In this document: positions 26,871 to 38,230 of the stretch, piece after piece
How the letters are laid out: each line of letters starts with the position of its first letter
Position numbering within the stretch: the first letter of the stretch is position 1
Assembly: GCF_041146795.1 (NCBI RefSeq)
Contig: NC_135170.1
Span: forward strand, 29,685,533 to 29,749,532
DNA: 64,000 bases
From: Maylandia zebra
Lineage: Eukaryota; Chordata; Actinopteri; Cichliformes; Cichlidae
Direction: 5' to 3'
The notes under the pieces: model-generated
Seen by the model: the letters and a program-made list of their open reading frames with translations, nothing else
Databases searched by the model: none
Told to the model about the DNA's origin: nothing
Program-made: the position numbers and the translations under genes

Positions 26871-28120
26871 CGACTAATGGCCAAGAGGAAAATCTCAGGG
26901 GTCAACGACAAAGAGGGAATGTAGCAGCACAGAAATGGATTGCAAATGAACATACTGTACACTGTCATGTGACCAGCTACTGTAGCTGAAAAAGCAGTTA
27001 ATGTGGTCAAGAACTTGATGTAATGATTGTACATAATATAAAAGGAAAAAACAAAACAAAATGTTTTGTTATAAAGAACAGATGGCTGTGTTCTTAGTCA
27101 TTCTGTTTCTACACTGTTTCACTTCTGGTGTATTCTAAAATACTAAATGTGCATTTAAGAAAAGGAGATTGGTTGTTACTGTGGTTTCTCATTTTTGTGG
27201 TATTGTGTCCACCACTGCAATATTTTTTAAGATGAATATTTCTGTACACCCATTACCACTTCTCCTTTTTCCTAATAGTCAGTTATAACAGTAGCAGCAA
27301 CGAAACTGCAAGAATGCAGCTACTGCAGATCTAGTTTATAGTGACGTCTGGGATGTACGTTGTATTTAAACCTCCTAGGACCTGAACGTCCACATATGTG
27401 GACATCACATTTTGGTTTTCTAGACCAAAATACTAAATTTTGCTCTACAAGGTCCTGATATCCACTTACGAGGACATTATAGTTCCACTGTTCTATCAAA
27501 ATTTAAAGTGAATGTCCTCATATGTGGATCTCATTTTTCCCAGAAACAAAAATCAGGTAAAAAATAAAATCACATAATTCTTTGTTTTTACATTCATCAG
27601 GTCCCAATCAGCCCAAATAGCAAAGAGCAATTAAAAATGCATGCTATGAAAAAGTTTGGGTCTTAGAAGGTTAAATGCAAAAAAGAAATTGCCACTTCAA
27701 TAATCTTATAACATAATTCTATAAAGATTTTCTTCTATTTTGGTGCTTTTGGGGATTTTTTATATATATATTTTTCTTTTGTAAAATATATAACTTATTC
27801 TGTGCTCTGTTGTACCTTTGCTTTTGTAAATGTAAGTCTGATTTGATTCAGTTCTCTACTGACCACCACTGTGCCACACCTTTTTAGCCTCTCTGAAATG
27901 TGACGTACATTTTGGTTTTACATTCGTGGTTCTCTCAGGATGTTTGCATTTTTTCACATCTTCTAAAGTTGTTAGCAGTTAAGTTGAAGACACAAATATT
28001 CAAGCAACTTTTGTGTGTCACTTGTGTGTTCCTTTGAAAAATGTATATATATTTTTTGCTTATTAAGATCTGACTTAAAACAGAAAATTGAAATTGCAAT
28101 AAACATTCACTCATACACTC
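26871..28120 (+). other. Putative itgb3 3' untranslated region with polyadenylation signal
   Basis: The untranslated tail starts after TAA at 26,868-26,870. AATAAA at 28,098-28,103 is the best-placed signal; a further AATAAA-type sequence near 27,562 lies inside a repeat. If the distal signal is used, the transcript includes the palindrome-bearing repeat at 27,370-27,670. Transcript end is inferred, not seen. Confidence 0.45.
27370..27670. repeat. Interspersed-repeat-like block with degenerate palindromic units
   Basis: The block contains the perfect palindrome CCACATATGTGG near 27,391 and two diverged relatives: TCCACTTACGAGGACA near 27,451 and TCCTCATATGTGGA near 27,513. Spacing is about 60 bases. 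It resembles short dispersed repeats of fish genomes, but no family name can be given and no terminal repeats or target duplication were identified. Confidence 0.45.
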
Positions 28121-29649
28121 TTCAGCAAGGAGCTAATTGTTTTTGTTTGTTTTCTCCCAACTCTATTCATACGAAGAAAAATAATAAAATGATTTTGTTA
28201 TGGAGGCATTGCAAGAAAATCAAATCCCTGCACAAAGAAATAGAAAATAAGCCTATAGTCACTTGATTTTATGCAATACTTTAATAATGAATTAGCTATG
28301 ATCATGCACACAGTTTCACTGTGATGTGTGTTTTGGAAACTATATTCTGCAACAACTTATCTGCTATCAAGTTAGTCACCACTTCCTGTTTTGAAGCACA
28401 CAGGATATTTTTTCACATATCTACAGTATGCAGTTCATGCAATATGATATACTTCTCTTCTATCTACATATTGCTGTCATCACTACAAGTATCCAAATTG
28501 TTACCCAGTACTGCTTTCAACTGCTTTGCATTCAGCATTTCAATATCCTGGCTTTGTTATGTCCCCAGGCTAGTCCAGGGGTTGGGGACTAACATAAAGT
28601 TAAAACAATGAAGGAGGAGTCAAAATGGTATTATTTTAAAAAACAAAAAAAAACAAAGGTTTATGGTCTGCTAGTGTTAAAGTTCTGGTTCAGACTGAGG
28701 GTACAAGGGCAACATGACAAACAAAACATCCCTGATACGAAAATAAAAGAAACTTACCTAACTCCAAAGGAAACAAAATATACAACCTATAACCATAACA
28801 GGATCACAAAACAAAAGGCAGCTCTCCCCTACAAGCAGTCTGAACATGGAAACACAAAATGCACATACACGTCAAAAGGTAAGCCTGACAAATATGTCAA
28901 CCACTACATTACAAAATTACAACCCTTACATAAACAATATATTGTTTGAATTTACTGTGTTTTCATATATTAGGAAAACGGGTTAGATACTTTATCCCAC
29001 TTGTAATTTAATTGTTCACAGCCACATGCAGGTGCAGGTTTATATCTTAACTTCTGGCTTATTTCAAAATTGGTAAACTTTACAATTGGCCTAACATTAT
29101 ATGCAGTTTTAGCTGTTACAAAATGTTGAATGTTTATTATTTGCTTCTATTGTATTATATTTACCTGAATGTAGGATTAGTGAAGCTGTGATGTCACACA
29201 GGCGGTGGATTAATAGTGATCCCTGTATCAACACAGCTAGGCGTGAGTAAAATTTGCTCTACAAACTAGGAGAATAAAAAGCTGTGAAGTAACACCCTGC
29301 TGTCTTGCAGAAAATGATTGATGAAAATGAGTTAAAAATGATTCAGTGTTTGCCACAGTAATTACATGCTAATCAAAAGTAACAAGAAATGATTGCATTT
29401 GAATTTCAGTACTTGTGTTACATGTTGCTTTCAGAAATAGTGGAATTATGGTACTGTACAAAACTCTTGAGCCACCCCTCATTTCTTTAGATTTTGCTTC
29501 CAAGGATCCAGGTTAATTTTTTAAAGCAGTCTTGAGCAATAGTTCTACAAGCCTTCTAAAAGTGTTTCAAAAACTTTCTCAGTTTCTTCTTCAGTCCAAT
29601 CCTTGTACCTGACCATTTCCATTTCTTTTATGAATCATTAAGCATAGAA
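28121..29649. other. AT-rich intergenic DNA
   Basis: No gene or transposon with ends was recognised between the itgb3 tail and the minus-strand LINE remnant. Open frames at 28,321-28,611 and 28,608-28,949 are AT-rich and without similarity. Confidence 0.4.
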
Positions 29650-30620
29650 ATGTACCTAACTCACTCAGGGGATTCAAGATTAGGTTTATTTTGTCACACA
29701 CAATTATGCAAGTGCAATGAGAAAACCAAATCCCTACACAAAGGGATATTAAAGTCTGACTGTGCATAAATAAGAGGAAAACACAAATAGAGACTGGAAA
29801 ACAATAAATGTTTTGGTTTGGGGTTTTTTTTATAACTAGTAGGGCAACTATAGTCGAGTGTAGATGAATAGATGTGTAGAGGGTAGGTAGGTAGTGGTCG
29901 AGGTGGGCTAAAGTCACCGTCTCATTTAGCAGCCTAATGGCCAGAGGGTAAAAGCTCATTCTCATTCTTAGCCAGCACATGGTACTGTATCACTAATGGA
30001 AGCATATGAAATAGTCTTTTGCTGGGGTGGCGAGAATCTCTGGTTCTTTGTGAAATTTCACATTTATTATTTGCTTAGGTTGTATGGATTACCATCCTAA
30101 GGGCAAAATGGTGCTATCGGGTGCAGCTCCCCATCCGGGTGGTCATGCCCGCATTCAAACTGATCTCCATGCTGCAAGTGTTTCTGAGCAGTCAGGAGTC
30201 TGTAATTGTCTGAGGTAATAGAGGGATTGATGGGCTATCTTTACCAGGGTGTTAATGTGCTAGGACCATGACAGGGCCTGAGAAATGTAAACACCGAGTT
30301 TCTGAAGTTATCCACCCTTTCTACATGGGCACATTTTATGCTTAGAGGGTGAAAGCTTTTCTGCTGTTTTCTAGTGTTGTCCACTACTGGCTCCTTGGTC
30401 TTACAGACATTCAGCTGAAGGTTATTCCCTTTATACCAGCTCACTAGGTGGTTGAGCTCATACTGGTAGACAGACTCATCATTATTTGAGATCAAGCCTA
30501 CTATCGCTGTGTTGTCAGTGTGTTTGACTATGATGTTGGAACCTGAGGTGATCACACAGTCACAGTTGTACGGGTAGTAATTGAGCACCCACCTACATGA
30601 ACATTGTTTTAACTTGATCA
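29650..30620 (-). mobile_element. Decayed LINE reverse-transcriptase fragment, minus strand
   Basis: On the minus strand, 30,580-30,260 translates into part of a non-LTR reverse transcriptase: the catalytic-box remnant HTDNTAIVGLI (normally a DD pair), then NHLVSWYKGNNLQLNVCKTKE, which is the stretch after the active site. Further on, 29,980-29,900 encodes SFYPLAIRLLNE, the typical C-terminal end of L2/Rex1-like proteins. It closes with an AATAAACCTAATCTTGAATC-type tail near 29,670-29,690. Stops and shifts lie between the pieces. The 5' half of the element is missing. Subfamily (L2 or Rex1) is not resolved. Confidence 0.75.
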
Positions 30621-30899
30621 AGCAAGAGTGTTTAATTAGTGTCCCTTGCTTTTGAAGGATAGGTAAGTATTGTAGATTAACACATAAGGGTCACTGCAGT
30701 GTCTAGCCTTGTTTCTACTATCAGATATATGAGTGTGTTATCAAAAATGTTTCTTTATTATTCTGTTTCCTTGCACCATTAGTGTATTGAATTGTTTGAA
30801 TGGACCTTTTATTCTGGGAAGAAAACGTAGCTCAGTTTCTGATAATATGACACCCCCTGTTGGTTATTTGTTAGATTTGTGATAAATTGTGTGCAGCAA

Positions 30900-31140
30900 C
30901 ATGAGTGACATTTCTTTTAGCTCTGGAAATCTGCCTATAATCTATACTAAGACCAAGTCCTTTGCACTACCTCCAAGAACTTTGTTCTCCAGTGATCCTT
31001 TTCTATTGTGTGCCTTTCTCTTGTTTTGTATACATTTCTCTTGGTTGTATATATGTCTCCTATTTTTTTATTTATTTATTCCTGCTGTCTTACTATTTAT
31101 ATTTTCCACAGTTGGCATGAAGCACCCATAATTTAACATA
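30900..31140 (+). mobile_element. Left part of a LINE 3' tail interrupted by the Tc1 element
   Basis: This AT-rich non-coding stretch resembles the 3' untranslated part of fish LINEs and appears to resume right of the Tc1 insertion at 32,748 with ACAATAAAGGGC and an (ATTCT)n tail ending near 32,802. The left boundary is uncertain. Confidence 0.5.
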
Positions 31141-31340
31141 CAGTGGGGCAAAAAAGTATTTAGTCAGCCACCGATTGTGCAAGTTCCCCCACTTAAGATG
31201 ATGACAGAGGTCAGTAATTTGCACCAGAGGTACACTTCAACTGTGAGAGACAGAATGTGAAAAAAAAATCCATGAATTCACATGGTAGGATTTGTAAAGA
31301 ATTTATTCGTAAATCAGGGTGGAAAATAAGTATTTGGTCA
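31141..31340 (+). repeat. Left terminal inverted repeat of the Tc1 element
   Basis: About 200 bases, near-identical in reverse orientation to 32,546-32,745. Transposase binding sites would be expected within it; they are not mapped here. Confidence 0.93.
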
Positions 31341-31505
31341 CCTCAAACATGGAAAATCTCTGGCTCTCACAGACCTGTAACGTCTTCTGTAAGACGCTTT
31401 TCTGTCCCCCACTCGTTACCTGTATGAATGGCACCTGTTTGAACTCATCATCTGTATAAAAGACACCTGTCCACAGCCTCAAACAGTCAGACTCCAAACT
31501 CCGCC

Positions 31506-32529
31506 ATGGCCAAGACCAAAGAGCTTTCGAAGGACACCAGGAAAAGTATTGTAGACCTGCACCAGACTGGGAAGAGTGAATCTACAATAGGCAAGCAGCT
31601 TGGTGTGAAAAAAATCAACTGTGGGAGCAATCATCAGAAAATGGAAGACATACAAGACCACTGATAATCTCCCTCGATCTGGGGCTCCACGCAAGATCTC
31701 ATCCCGTGGGGTCAAAATGATCATGAGAACGGTGAGCAAAGATCCCAGAACCACACGGGGGGACCTGGTGAATGACCTGCAGAGAGCTGGGACCAAAGTA
31801 ACAAAGGTCACCATCAGTAACACACTACAACGGCAGGGAATCAAATCCCGCAGTGCCAGACGTGTTCCGCTGCTGAAGCCAGTGCATGTCCAGGCCCGTC
31901 TGAAGTTTGCCAGAGAGCACATGGATGATACAGCAGAGGATTGGGAGAATGTCATGTGGTCAGATGAAACCAAAGTAGAACTTTTTGGTATAAACTCAAC
32001 TCGTCGTGTTTGGAGGAAGAAGAATACTGAGTTGCATCCCAAGAACACCATACGTACTGTGAAGCATGGGGGTGGAAACATCATGCTATGGGGCTGTTTT
32101 TCTGCCAAGGGGACAGGACGACTGATCCGTGTTAAGGACAGAATGAATGGGGCCATATATCGTGAGATTGTGAGCCAAAACCTCCTTCCATCAGTGAGAA
32201 CTTTGAAGATGAAACGAGGCTGGGTCTTCCAACATGACAATGATCCAAAACACACCGCCCAGGCAACAAAGGAGTGGCTCCGTAAGAAGCATTTGAAAGC
32301 CCTGAAGTGGCCTAGCCAGTCTCCAGACCTCAACCCCATAGAAAATCTGTGGCGGGAGTTGAAAGTCCGTGTTGCTCGGCGACAGCCCCAAAACATCACT
32401 GCTCTCGAGAAGATCTGCATGGAGGAATGGGCCAAAATACCAGCTACTGTGTGTGCAAACCTGGTAAAGACCTATAGTAAACATTTGACCTCTGTTATTG
32501 CCAACAAAGGTTATGTTACAAAGTATTGA
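31506..32529 (+). pseudogene. Tc1-like transposase with one-base frameshift
   Basis: The natural start is ATG at 31,506 (beginning MAKTKELSKDT), opening the helix-turn-helix DNA-binding region. At 31,608-31,614 there is a run of seven A where the frame requires six, so the start-proximal 34-36 codons are out of frame with the rest. From about 31,621 the frame stays open for 302 codons to TGA at 32,527-32,529. It shows a complete DD34E catalytic core: the Asp in WSDETK (position 115 of that segment), the Asp in [10 protein letters not shown] (206) and the Glu in [11 protein letters not shown] (241). The enzyme cuts and joins transposon DNA. As read, this copy could not make a full protein without frameshifting; an error in the A-run is possible. 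Confidence 0.9.
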
Positions 32530-32545
32530 GTTGTATTTTTGTTAT

Positions 32546-32745
32546 TGACCAAATACTTATTTTCCACCCTGATTTACGAATAAATTATTTGCAAATCCTA
32601 CCATGTGGATTCATGGATTTTTTTTTCACATTCTGTCTCTCACAGTTGAAGTGTACCTCTGGTGCAAATTACTGACCTCTGTCATCATTTTAAGTGGGGG
32701 AACTTGCACAATCGGTGGCTGACTAAATACTTTTTTGCCCCACTG
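32546..32745 (-). repeat. Right terminal inverted repeat of the Tc1 element
   Basis: Reverse-complement partner of 31,141-31,340, with about four mismatches over 200 bases, next to a TA target duplication at 32,746-32,747. Confidence 0.93.
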
Positions 32746-32747
32746 TA

Positions 32748-32802
32748 TATAATTACAATAAAGGGCTGTTGTATTCTGTTCTTTTCAATTCTATTCTATT
32801 CT
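32748..32802 (+). mobile_element. Right part of the interrupted LINE 3' tail
   Basis: Contains ACAATAAAGGGC and a short run of ATTCT units (TTCTATTCTATTCT), the kind of end seen on fish LINEs. Read together with the sequence left of the Tc1 element it forms one tail, showing that the Tc1 insertion came later. Confidence 0.6.
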
Positions 32803-33600
32803 AAATGGATGTAAGAAAGTGTTCACACTTAAGGCACAAAGTAGTAGGCTGATTCTGAGATGAGATAGGTAAAGGCTAAACTGGCTAGCAAGGTAACTTC
32901 AGTACAAATCTCAACAACAAAGATGAAGATGTCTTTGACATATAGTGAAAAATGCCATGTTTTCCCATTGCCTTGATAATATTAGTCTTTTAGAACCAGT
33001 TTAGTTGAAAATCAAACTTCATAAAGGGTGATGCTAAGGTAAGACTTTTATGTGAAGGCTGTCTGGTGCTTTTTTTAAGAGATGCAAACAAATGGAACCT
33101 TCCTTCTTTTCAGTGAGCCACAAAGGCCCGTCCTAAAGCATAATGTGCTTTATTCCTCTTTTTGAATCTAACTGGAATTATGATTTACAAAAAGAACATC
33201 ATGTTATTACGTTATCATCATTTTTGCAACCAAAGGTGTTGTCTCCTGCTTAGATAACAGGTTTAAGGCACTTCTATAATGGCGGCACTTTTCAGACTCG
33301 GATGTAACATCCTTTTCATTATAACAGTCTATAAGTAGTTCTATTCAGAGCAGTTGAAAGTCAGACTGAACAGATGAGTGGGCATGATGCAGCTGAACTT
33401 CAAGAAGTATTCTGCTGTATATAACTACTCAGCAGTTTAAAACTTCAGCTTTTGGCTCACACCTCAACTTTGGGCATGTGTAACTTTTGAACATTTGAAC
33501 ATTATATATATAAAAGAAAAAAAAAACATTTTAAACGAATATTCATATATGGGCCCAAACAATGCCATATAAAAGAATGACATACTACTGGTTTATTGGA
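32803..33600. other. Intergenic DNA between transposons
   Basis: No gene, RNA or transposon end was recognised. Short AT-rich tract near 33,505-33,530. Confidence 0.4.
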
Positions 33601-34780
33601 AATTTTGATTTACATAAGAGTTGTTTAATGTATATTATCTCAGGGCAAAAGGTGTCATACCTCACAGAACGCCCACAGTATGTGAGGACACAGGGCTGTG
33701 TCTCTGATACGCTGGTCTGCAGTACAGGGGCCCCACAGGGAACAGTGCTGGCACCGTTCCTCTTCACCCTCTACACTGCAGACTTCTCCATCAACTCCCC
33801 ACGCTGCCACCTACAGAAGTTCTCTGACAACTCTGCCATAGTCGGCCTCATCACAGGTGAGGACGACTCAGAGTACAGACAGTGGACTCTGGACTTTGTG
33901 GACTGGTGCCAGTAGAACCACCTGCTGATCAACACTGGGAGAACCAAGGAGTTGGTGGTGGACTTCCGGAGATGCAGACCCACCACATTGACACCGGTGA
34001 ACATCCAGGGAGTGGACATTGAGATAGTGGACTCGTATAGGTACCTGGGTGTTCACCTGAATAATAAACTGGACTGGAGCCACAACACTGATGCTCTGTA
34101 CAGGAAGGGTCAGAGCAGACTCTACCTGCTGAGGCGACTGAGGTCATTTGGAGTCCAGGGAGCGCTTCTAAAGACCTTCTATGACTCTGTGGTGGCATCC
34201 GTTATTTTTTACAGTGTGGTATGTTGGAGCAACAGTTTATTGACAGCTGAGAGGAAGAGGCTGGATAAACTCATTAGGAAGGCCAGCTCTGTTCTGGGAT
34301 GCACCCTGGACTCAGTGCAGGTGGTGGGAGACAGAAGGACTCTGGCCAAAATAACATCTCTGATGGACAGAGTCTCCCACCCCATGCATGTAAATGTTGC
34401 TGAACTGCAGAGCTCCTTCAGTGGCAGACTGCTGCATCCTCGATGCATGAAGGAGCGTTTCCGCAGGTCCTTCCTCCCTGCAGCTGTCAGGCTGTACAAT
34501 CAGAACTGCTCCCAACAAACATAGATGTCTACATCAGTGCTGCAACAACTTCTACTGTTATAACTGCACATTACTTTTTCTCAGCTTATATATACACTAA
34601 CTTATTGTAAGTTACATGTCTACTTTTTAATGCACAGGTACAATACACAATCTGCACTTTTCTAATTATTCTAAATATTCTTAACTATTTAAACATCTTT
34701 CAGTATCCTGCTCTGTTTGCACACTATCTGTACGCTAATTTTAACAACTGTACTGTACTCTGCTCTGGTAACTATTGTCC
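33601..34780 (+). mobile_element. 5'-truncated LINE with broken reverse transcriptase
   Basis: From about 33,640 to the stop at 34,522-34,524 one reading frame encodes the C-terminal half of a non-LTR reverse transcriptase. Visible are motif B (TGAPQGTVLAPFLF), the catalytic box as FSDNSAIVGLI (second Asp replaced by Asn), RYLGVHLNNKLDW, LRRLRSFGV and the C-terminal FLPAAVRLYN. A single in-frame TAG at 33,913-33,915 interrupts it (DWCQ, stop, NHLL); the frame is otherwise the same on both sides. The N-terminal endonuclease and first half of the polymerase are missing. The 3' untranslated part continues to about 34,780. It belongs to the L2/Rex1-like group and is not active. Confidence 0.85.
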
Positions 34781-35177
34781 ATGATGTAAAAATGTAAAAA
34801 TTTTCTACACGATCAGACAAGAGTATTTTTAAAGACGGGTTTTAGTAAGTTTTTCTAAATTAACCTCCCGAAAATCTTCCTAACATATGTTTCCCTCTAG
34901 TGTATGAACACCTGTAAGTGCTACCAGAAAAATAACAAAGTGAAACGTGAAAAAATAGTGTAAAGAATTAAAACTAGCCTCTTTTCTTTTTTAAAATACA
35001 CCGTAAATCTCCCGATAGTTTTACTATCCGAGCTTGAAATATGTATCATTATTGTTATTTTATTTTATTTGTTAAATACAGCTGTTAGGGCTTTTCACAT
35101 TAGTTGTAATATTTCCTCTCGCCTTTGAATGCATCATAATTAAACGTCCGCCCCTTCTTCTGCACGTCAGTTCCAAC
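34781..35177 (+). promoter_or_regulatory. Putative mettl2a promoter and 5' leader
   Basis: AT-rich up to about 35,130, then a short GC-rich stretch around the start codon, with AACATGGCGGCGCC at 35,174-35,187. The ATGGCGGC core overlaps the start codon and matches the YY1 motif that is often found around start sites of housekeeping genes. No TATA box is evident. Confidence 0.4.
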
Positions 35178-38100
35178 ATGGCGGCGCCCCACGCTGTGGA
35201 CGGGGTGGAGGGAGGCAGCGGCGAAACCGGGTTGACGCTGTCGGATTCATCTACCTGTGATGTGAAGAGACCTCAGTTCGGGACACGTTTCCTTACAGAC
35301 CCACGACAGGTCTTCCAGCATAACGCATGGTCGGTATCTTTTAAAAGAACTCCCCCCAATGGAGCAGACATATGTTCCTGTGCATCTCTGTCAAGGCTGC
35401 TCACTCGGACACTGTTATGACTTGCCATAGATTGTGTGTAATTCTGCGAGCCGTTATTTTTTTAACATTGACATTAATTTAATGTTAACATAACATTATG
35501 TTAACACTTAAAATAACATTAACTGAATATGGATTTCTCCTACAATGTAATCACGGGACATGGGTTGAACTGGTTGCTGAATAACATTCATAAAATTATT
35601 GCCAAGTATTTCTCTGCACCTGATTGGTCAGCCTTTCATATCTAAATACGGAGTTATTTAAAACATCTTTAACATGTAGCAAAAAATGTTCAGGCTACAT
35701 GTCAAAGTACTTTGCAGATTTTATTACACCTGCTTACAACCCATCACCAATCTGAGTGAAAGTGTCATATCTTTAAGTATTTCAGGACTGAGAGTGTTTT
35801 TGTGTGCCACGTTGCTTTGGGATAATTGGGGTTTCTCACCATCAGGGACAATGTGGAGTGGACCGATGAACAAGAAGCAACCGCTAAGAAGAAAGTCTTA
35901 GAAAACAGTCAGCCGCTACCTCCAGAGAAACAAGGTTGCATCATTGCAGTTATACACATAAACCGCACAGTGTGACTGACAGTAAAGACCAGTAAGAGAT
36001 GTATAGCTTATTAATCAGGAGGACAGCCATCCCCAATGTTGCATCCACTTTCCTTTCATTTTTTGTTTCTTGTGAAAGCGACCAGATCTCTGTTGCTGCT
36101 GTTAGCACAAAAAGATTGTTGCTGACATTAATTTGTAACCACTTTTTTCACCTTCAGCTTAACTTTACAGGTTATGAGATATTATAGTTTGTTTTTGTTT
36201 TTTTATTTTGCTTTTAAATAGACTTACAAGAATTTCAGGCAAACTTTTATTCACCTTGTCATTATGAAGTATTATGTGTAGAATTTTGAGGCAAAAATTA
36301 AAGGCTGTAACATAACAAAATGTGAAACAGATGAAATGTTATGAATACTTAGTGGATACACTGTATATATAGTCTTATTAAGTACTTTAAAGTGTTTTGT
36401 GGTGATTTGTAAGCAAGGCAACATAATGCTCCATTACTTAAACACTTGCTTTACTTTGCTTTGCTTTACCTTTGCAGAGGAATACGACAGCCGGGCCAAT
36501 GAGTACTGGAACGGCTTTTACACAATCCACGAGAATCGTTTCTTCAAAGACCGTCACTGGCTCTTCACAGAGTTCCCAGAGTTGGCCCCACAGTGCAGCC
36601 TGAACCATGAATCGCACCCTGGTGCCTCTGGTGCAGTAGAAAGTCAGCAGAACAGTCAGGATGGAGAGCAAAGCGGGGAACATGCAGCTTTGTCTCACAC
36701 TGATGGTGACTTTCCTGGCTCGTCTGCCACCTATCGCATACTGGAGGTGAGACAGCATAACGAAAGCAAGTTAGCTAAACTTAGCTAAATTTTCAGTTAA
36801 AGGTTTTAAGAGGATTTGTTGTCATGAAACAGTTTTACTGTTTTATTTATATAAAACTCTGTACAGGTTGGATGTGGTGTGGGAAATACAGTTTTCCCAA
36901 TACTAAAGACCAACAAGTAAGTGCTGGCAAAACATTTCAATCTATGTTTAAAAAGCACACATCTTATTTATTCTCTTGTAGTATAATGTGCACCATAAAA
37001 CAATAATTTGCCCTTTGCAGTGATCCAGGACTCTTTGTTTACTGCTGTGACTTCTCCAGCACTGCTGTGGAATTAGTCAAGGTGAGATAATGATGATGGG
37101 ATCATGAAAGGATGATCATTTCTCAGGTTGTAATCTAGCTAATAAATTAAAACTGTCCTCTTGTCATCAGAGTAATCCAGAGTACGACCCAGGGCGTTGT
37201 TATGCCTTTGTTCACGACTTGAGCGATGTAGAAGCCAATTACCCCATCCCTGATGGAACCCTTGATGTTATAGTGCTAATCTTTGTTCTATCAGCTCTGC
37301 ATCCCAAGAAGTATGAACTTCTTTTTTTTTTCCCTCTTCCCTTTTGTCTTTCCTTTGGTTTCACTCAGTGGAAGTAATTAAATTGTCACTGCTTCTTATA
37401 CTTTCATCCTAACTTCAGGATGCAAGCATCCATCAGTAGACTAGCACGCCTCCTGAAGCCCGGTGGAGTGATGCTGCTCAGGGACTATGGACGCTACGAT
37501 ATGGCACAGCTCCGCTTCAAGAAAGGTTAGTTCTGCAAGACACTGGGTTCAAAATTTTCCACAGTTTGGTCTTTAAAAATTTTTTTTACCTGCTGTAACA
37601 TGCTTTTTTTTTTTATTTTTTTTTAGGTAATTCCAAATCTGTAAAACCCATGATAGTGAATTAGAAAAGCGGTTACGAAAATGAGTGAGAGATGGTCTTA
37701 AATATGTTTAAAATGCATTAAGAACTGCTTAAAATGCAAAAAGTAACAGTAAATCCAGCTGTGCAAGAAGTTCGAATTTGAGGTTTGAAAGGGCGATATA
37801 TTAATGGATGTAATATTATTATGTAATATTACCATGTTCTGGCTTATTATTTACATGACAATGATATGTTATTTTCTACAAGTTGCTGGAAAATAATGTG
37901 CTTGTGGTTTGGTTTTTTTTTTTAGGAAGGTGTCTCGCCGAAAACTTTTATGTCCGAGGCGATGGAACGCAAGTATATTTTTTTACTCAAGGTACAAAAA
38001 AGGTCTTAATAAAGATTTATTGGGGTTTATTTTTGTAGAGTTGCTTTCTGATGGTGTATCCAAAAAATATTTCTGTGCTCATTTTAGATGAGCTCCATGA

Positions 38101-38230
38101 GCTGTTCACTCAGGCTAAGCTGGAGAAAGTGCAGAACCTTGTGGACAGAAGGCTACAGGTGAACAGAGGGAAGCAACTCACCATGTACAGGGTGTGGATT
38201 CAGTGCAAGTACCGCCAGGCTCCAGTTTAG
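35178..38230 (+). CDS. mettl2a: tRNA N3-methylcytidine methyltransferase METTL2A (complete, 9 exons)
   Basis: Exons: 35178-35329, 35846-35934, 36478-36746, 36867-36916, 37021-37081, 37171-37310, 37419-37525, 37926-37991, 38088-38230; 358 aa (human METTL2A 378). Members use S-adenosylmethionine to make 3-methylcytidine at position 32 of certain tRNAs. Visible: the N-terminal [18 protein letters not shown], the conserved [18 protein letters not shown] motif [14 protein letters not shown] near residues 168-180, [46 protein letters not shown] and the C-terminal [24 protein letters not shown]. The acidic linker between the second and third blocks is shorter than in human. The first intron starts with GTCGGT, an unusual donor, but only this choice restores NAWDNVEW. 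Start chosen for good context (AACATGG) and family length. METTL8 is the less likely alternative. Confidence 0.93.

Larger units (their letters stand above)
31141..32745 (+). mobile_element. Tc1-like DNA transposon, near-complete, with 200-base inverted repeats
   Basis: The element is 1,605 bases long, starts with CAGTGGGGCAAAAAAGTATT and ends with its reverse complement. TA dinucleotides lie directly outside both ends (31,139-31,140 and 32,746-32,747), the expected Tc1/mariner target duplication. Terminal inverted repeats run over 31,141-31,340 and 32,546-32,745 and differ at only about four positions by my reading, so the copy is young. It carries one transposase gene with a single-base break. 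It inserted into an older LINE tail. Confidence 0.95.

Noticed and set aside
28608-28949. 113-codon plus-strand frame after itgb3
   Set aside because: Lys/Thr/Tyr-rich translation of AT-rich DNA, without domain, exon signals or conservation clue.
31479-32435. 318-codon open frame on the minus strand within the Tc1 element
   Set aside because: It is the shadow of the plus-strand transposase. The plus strand has the DD34E core and the correct position between the inverted repeats.
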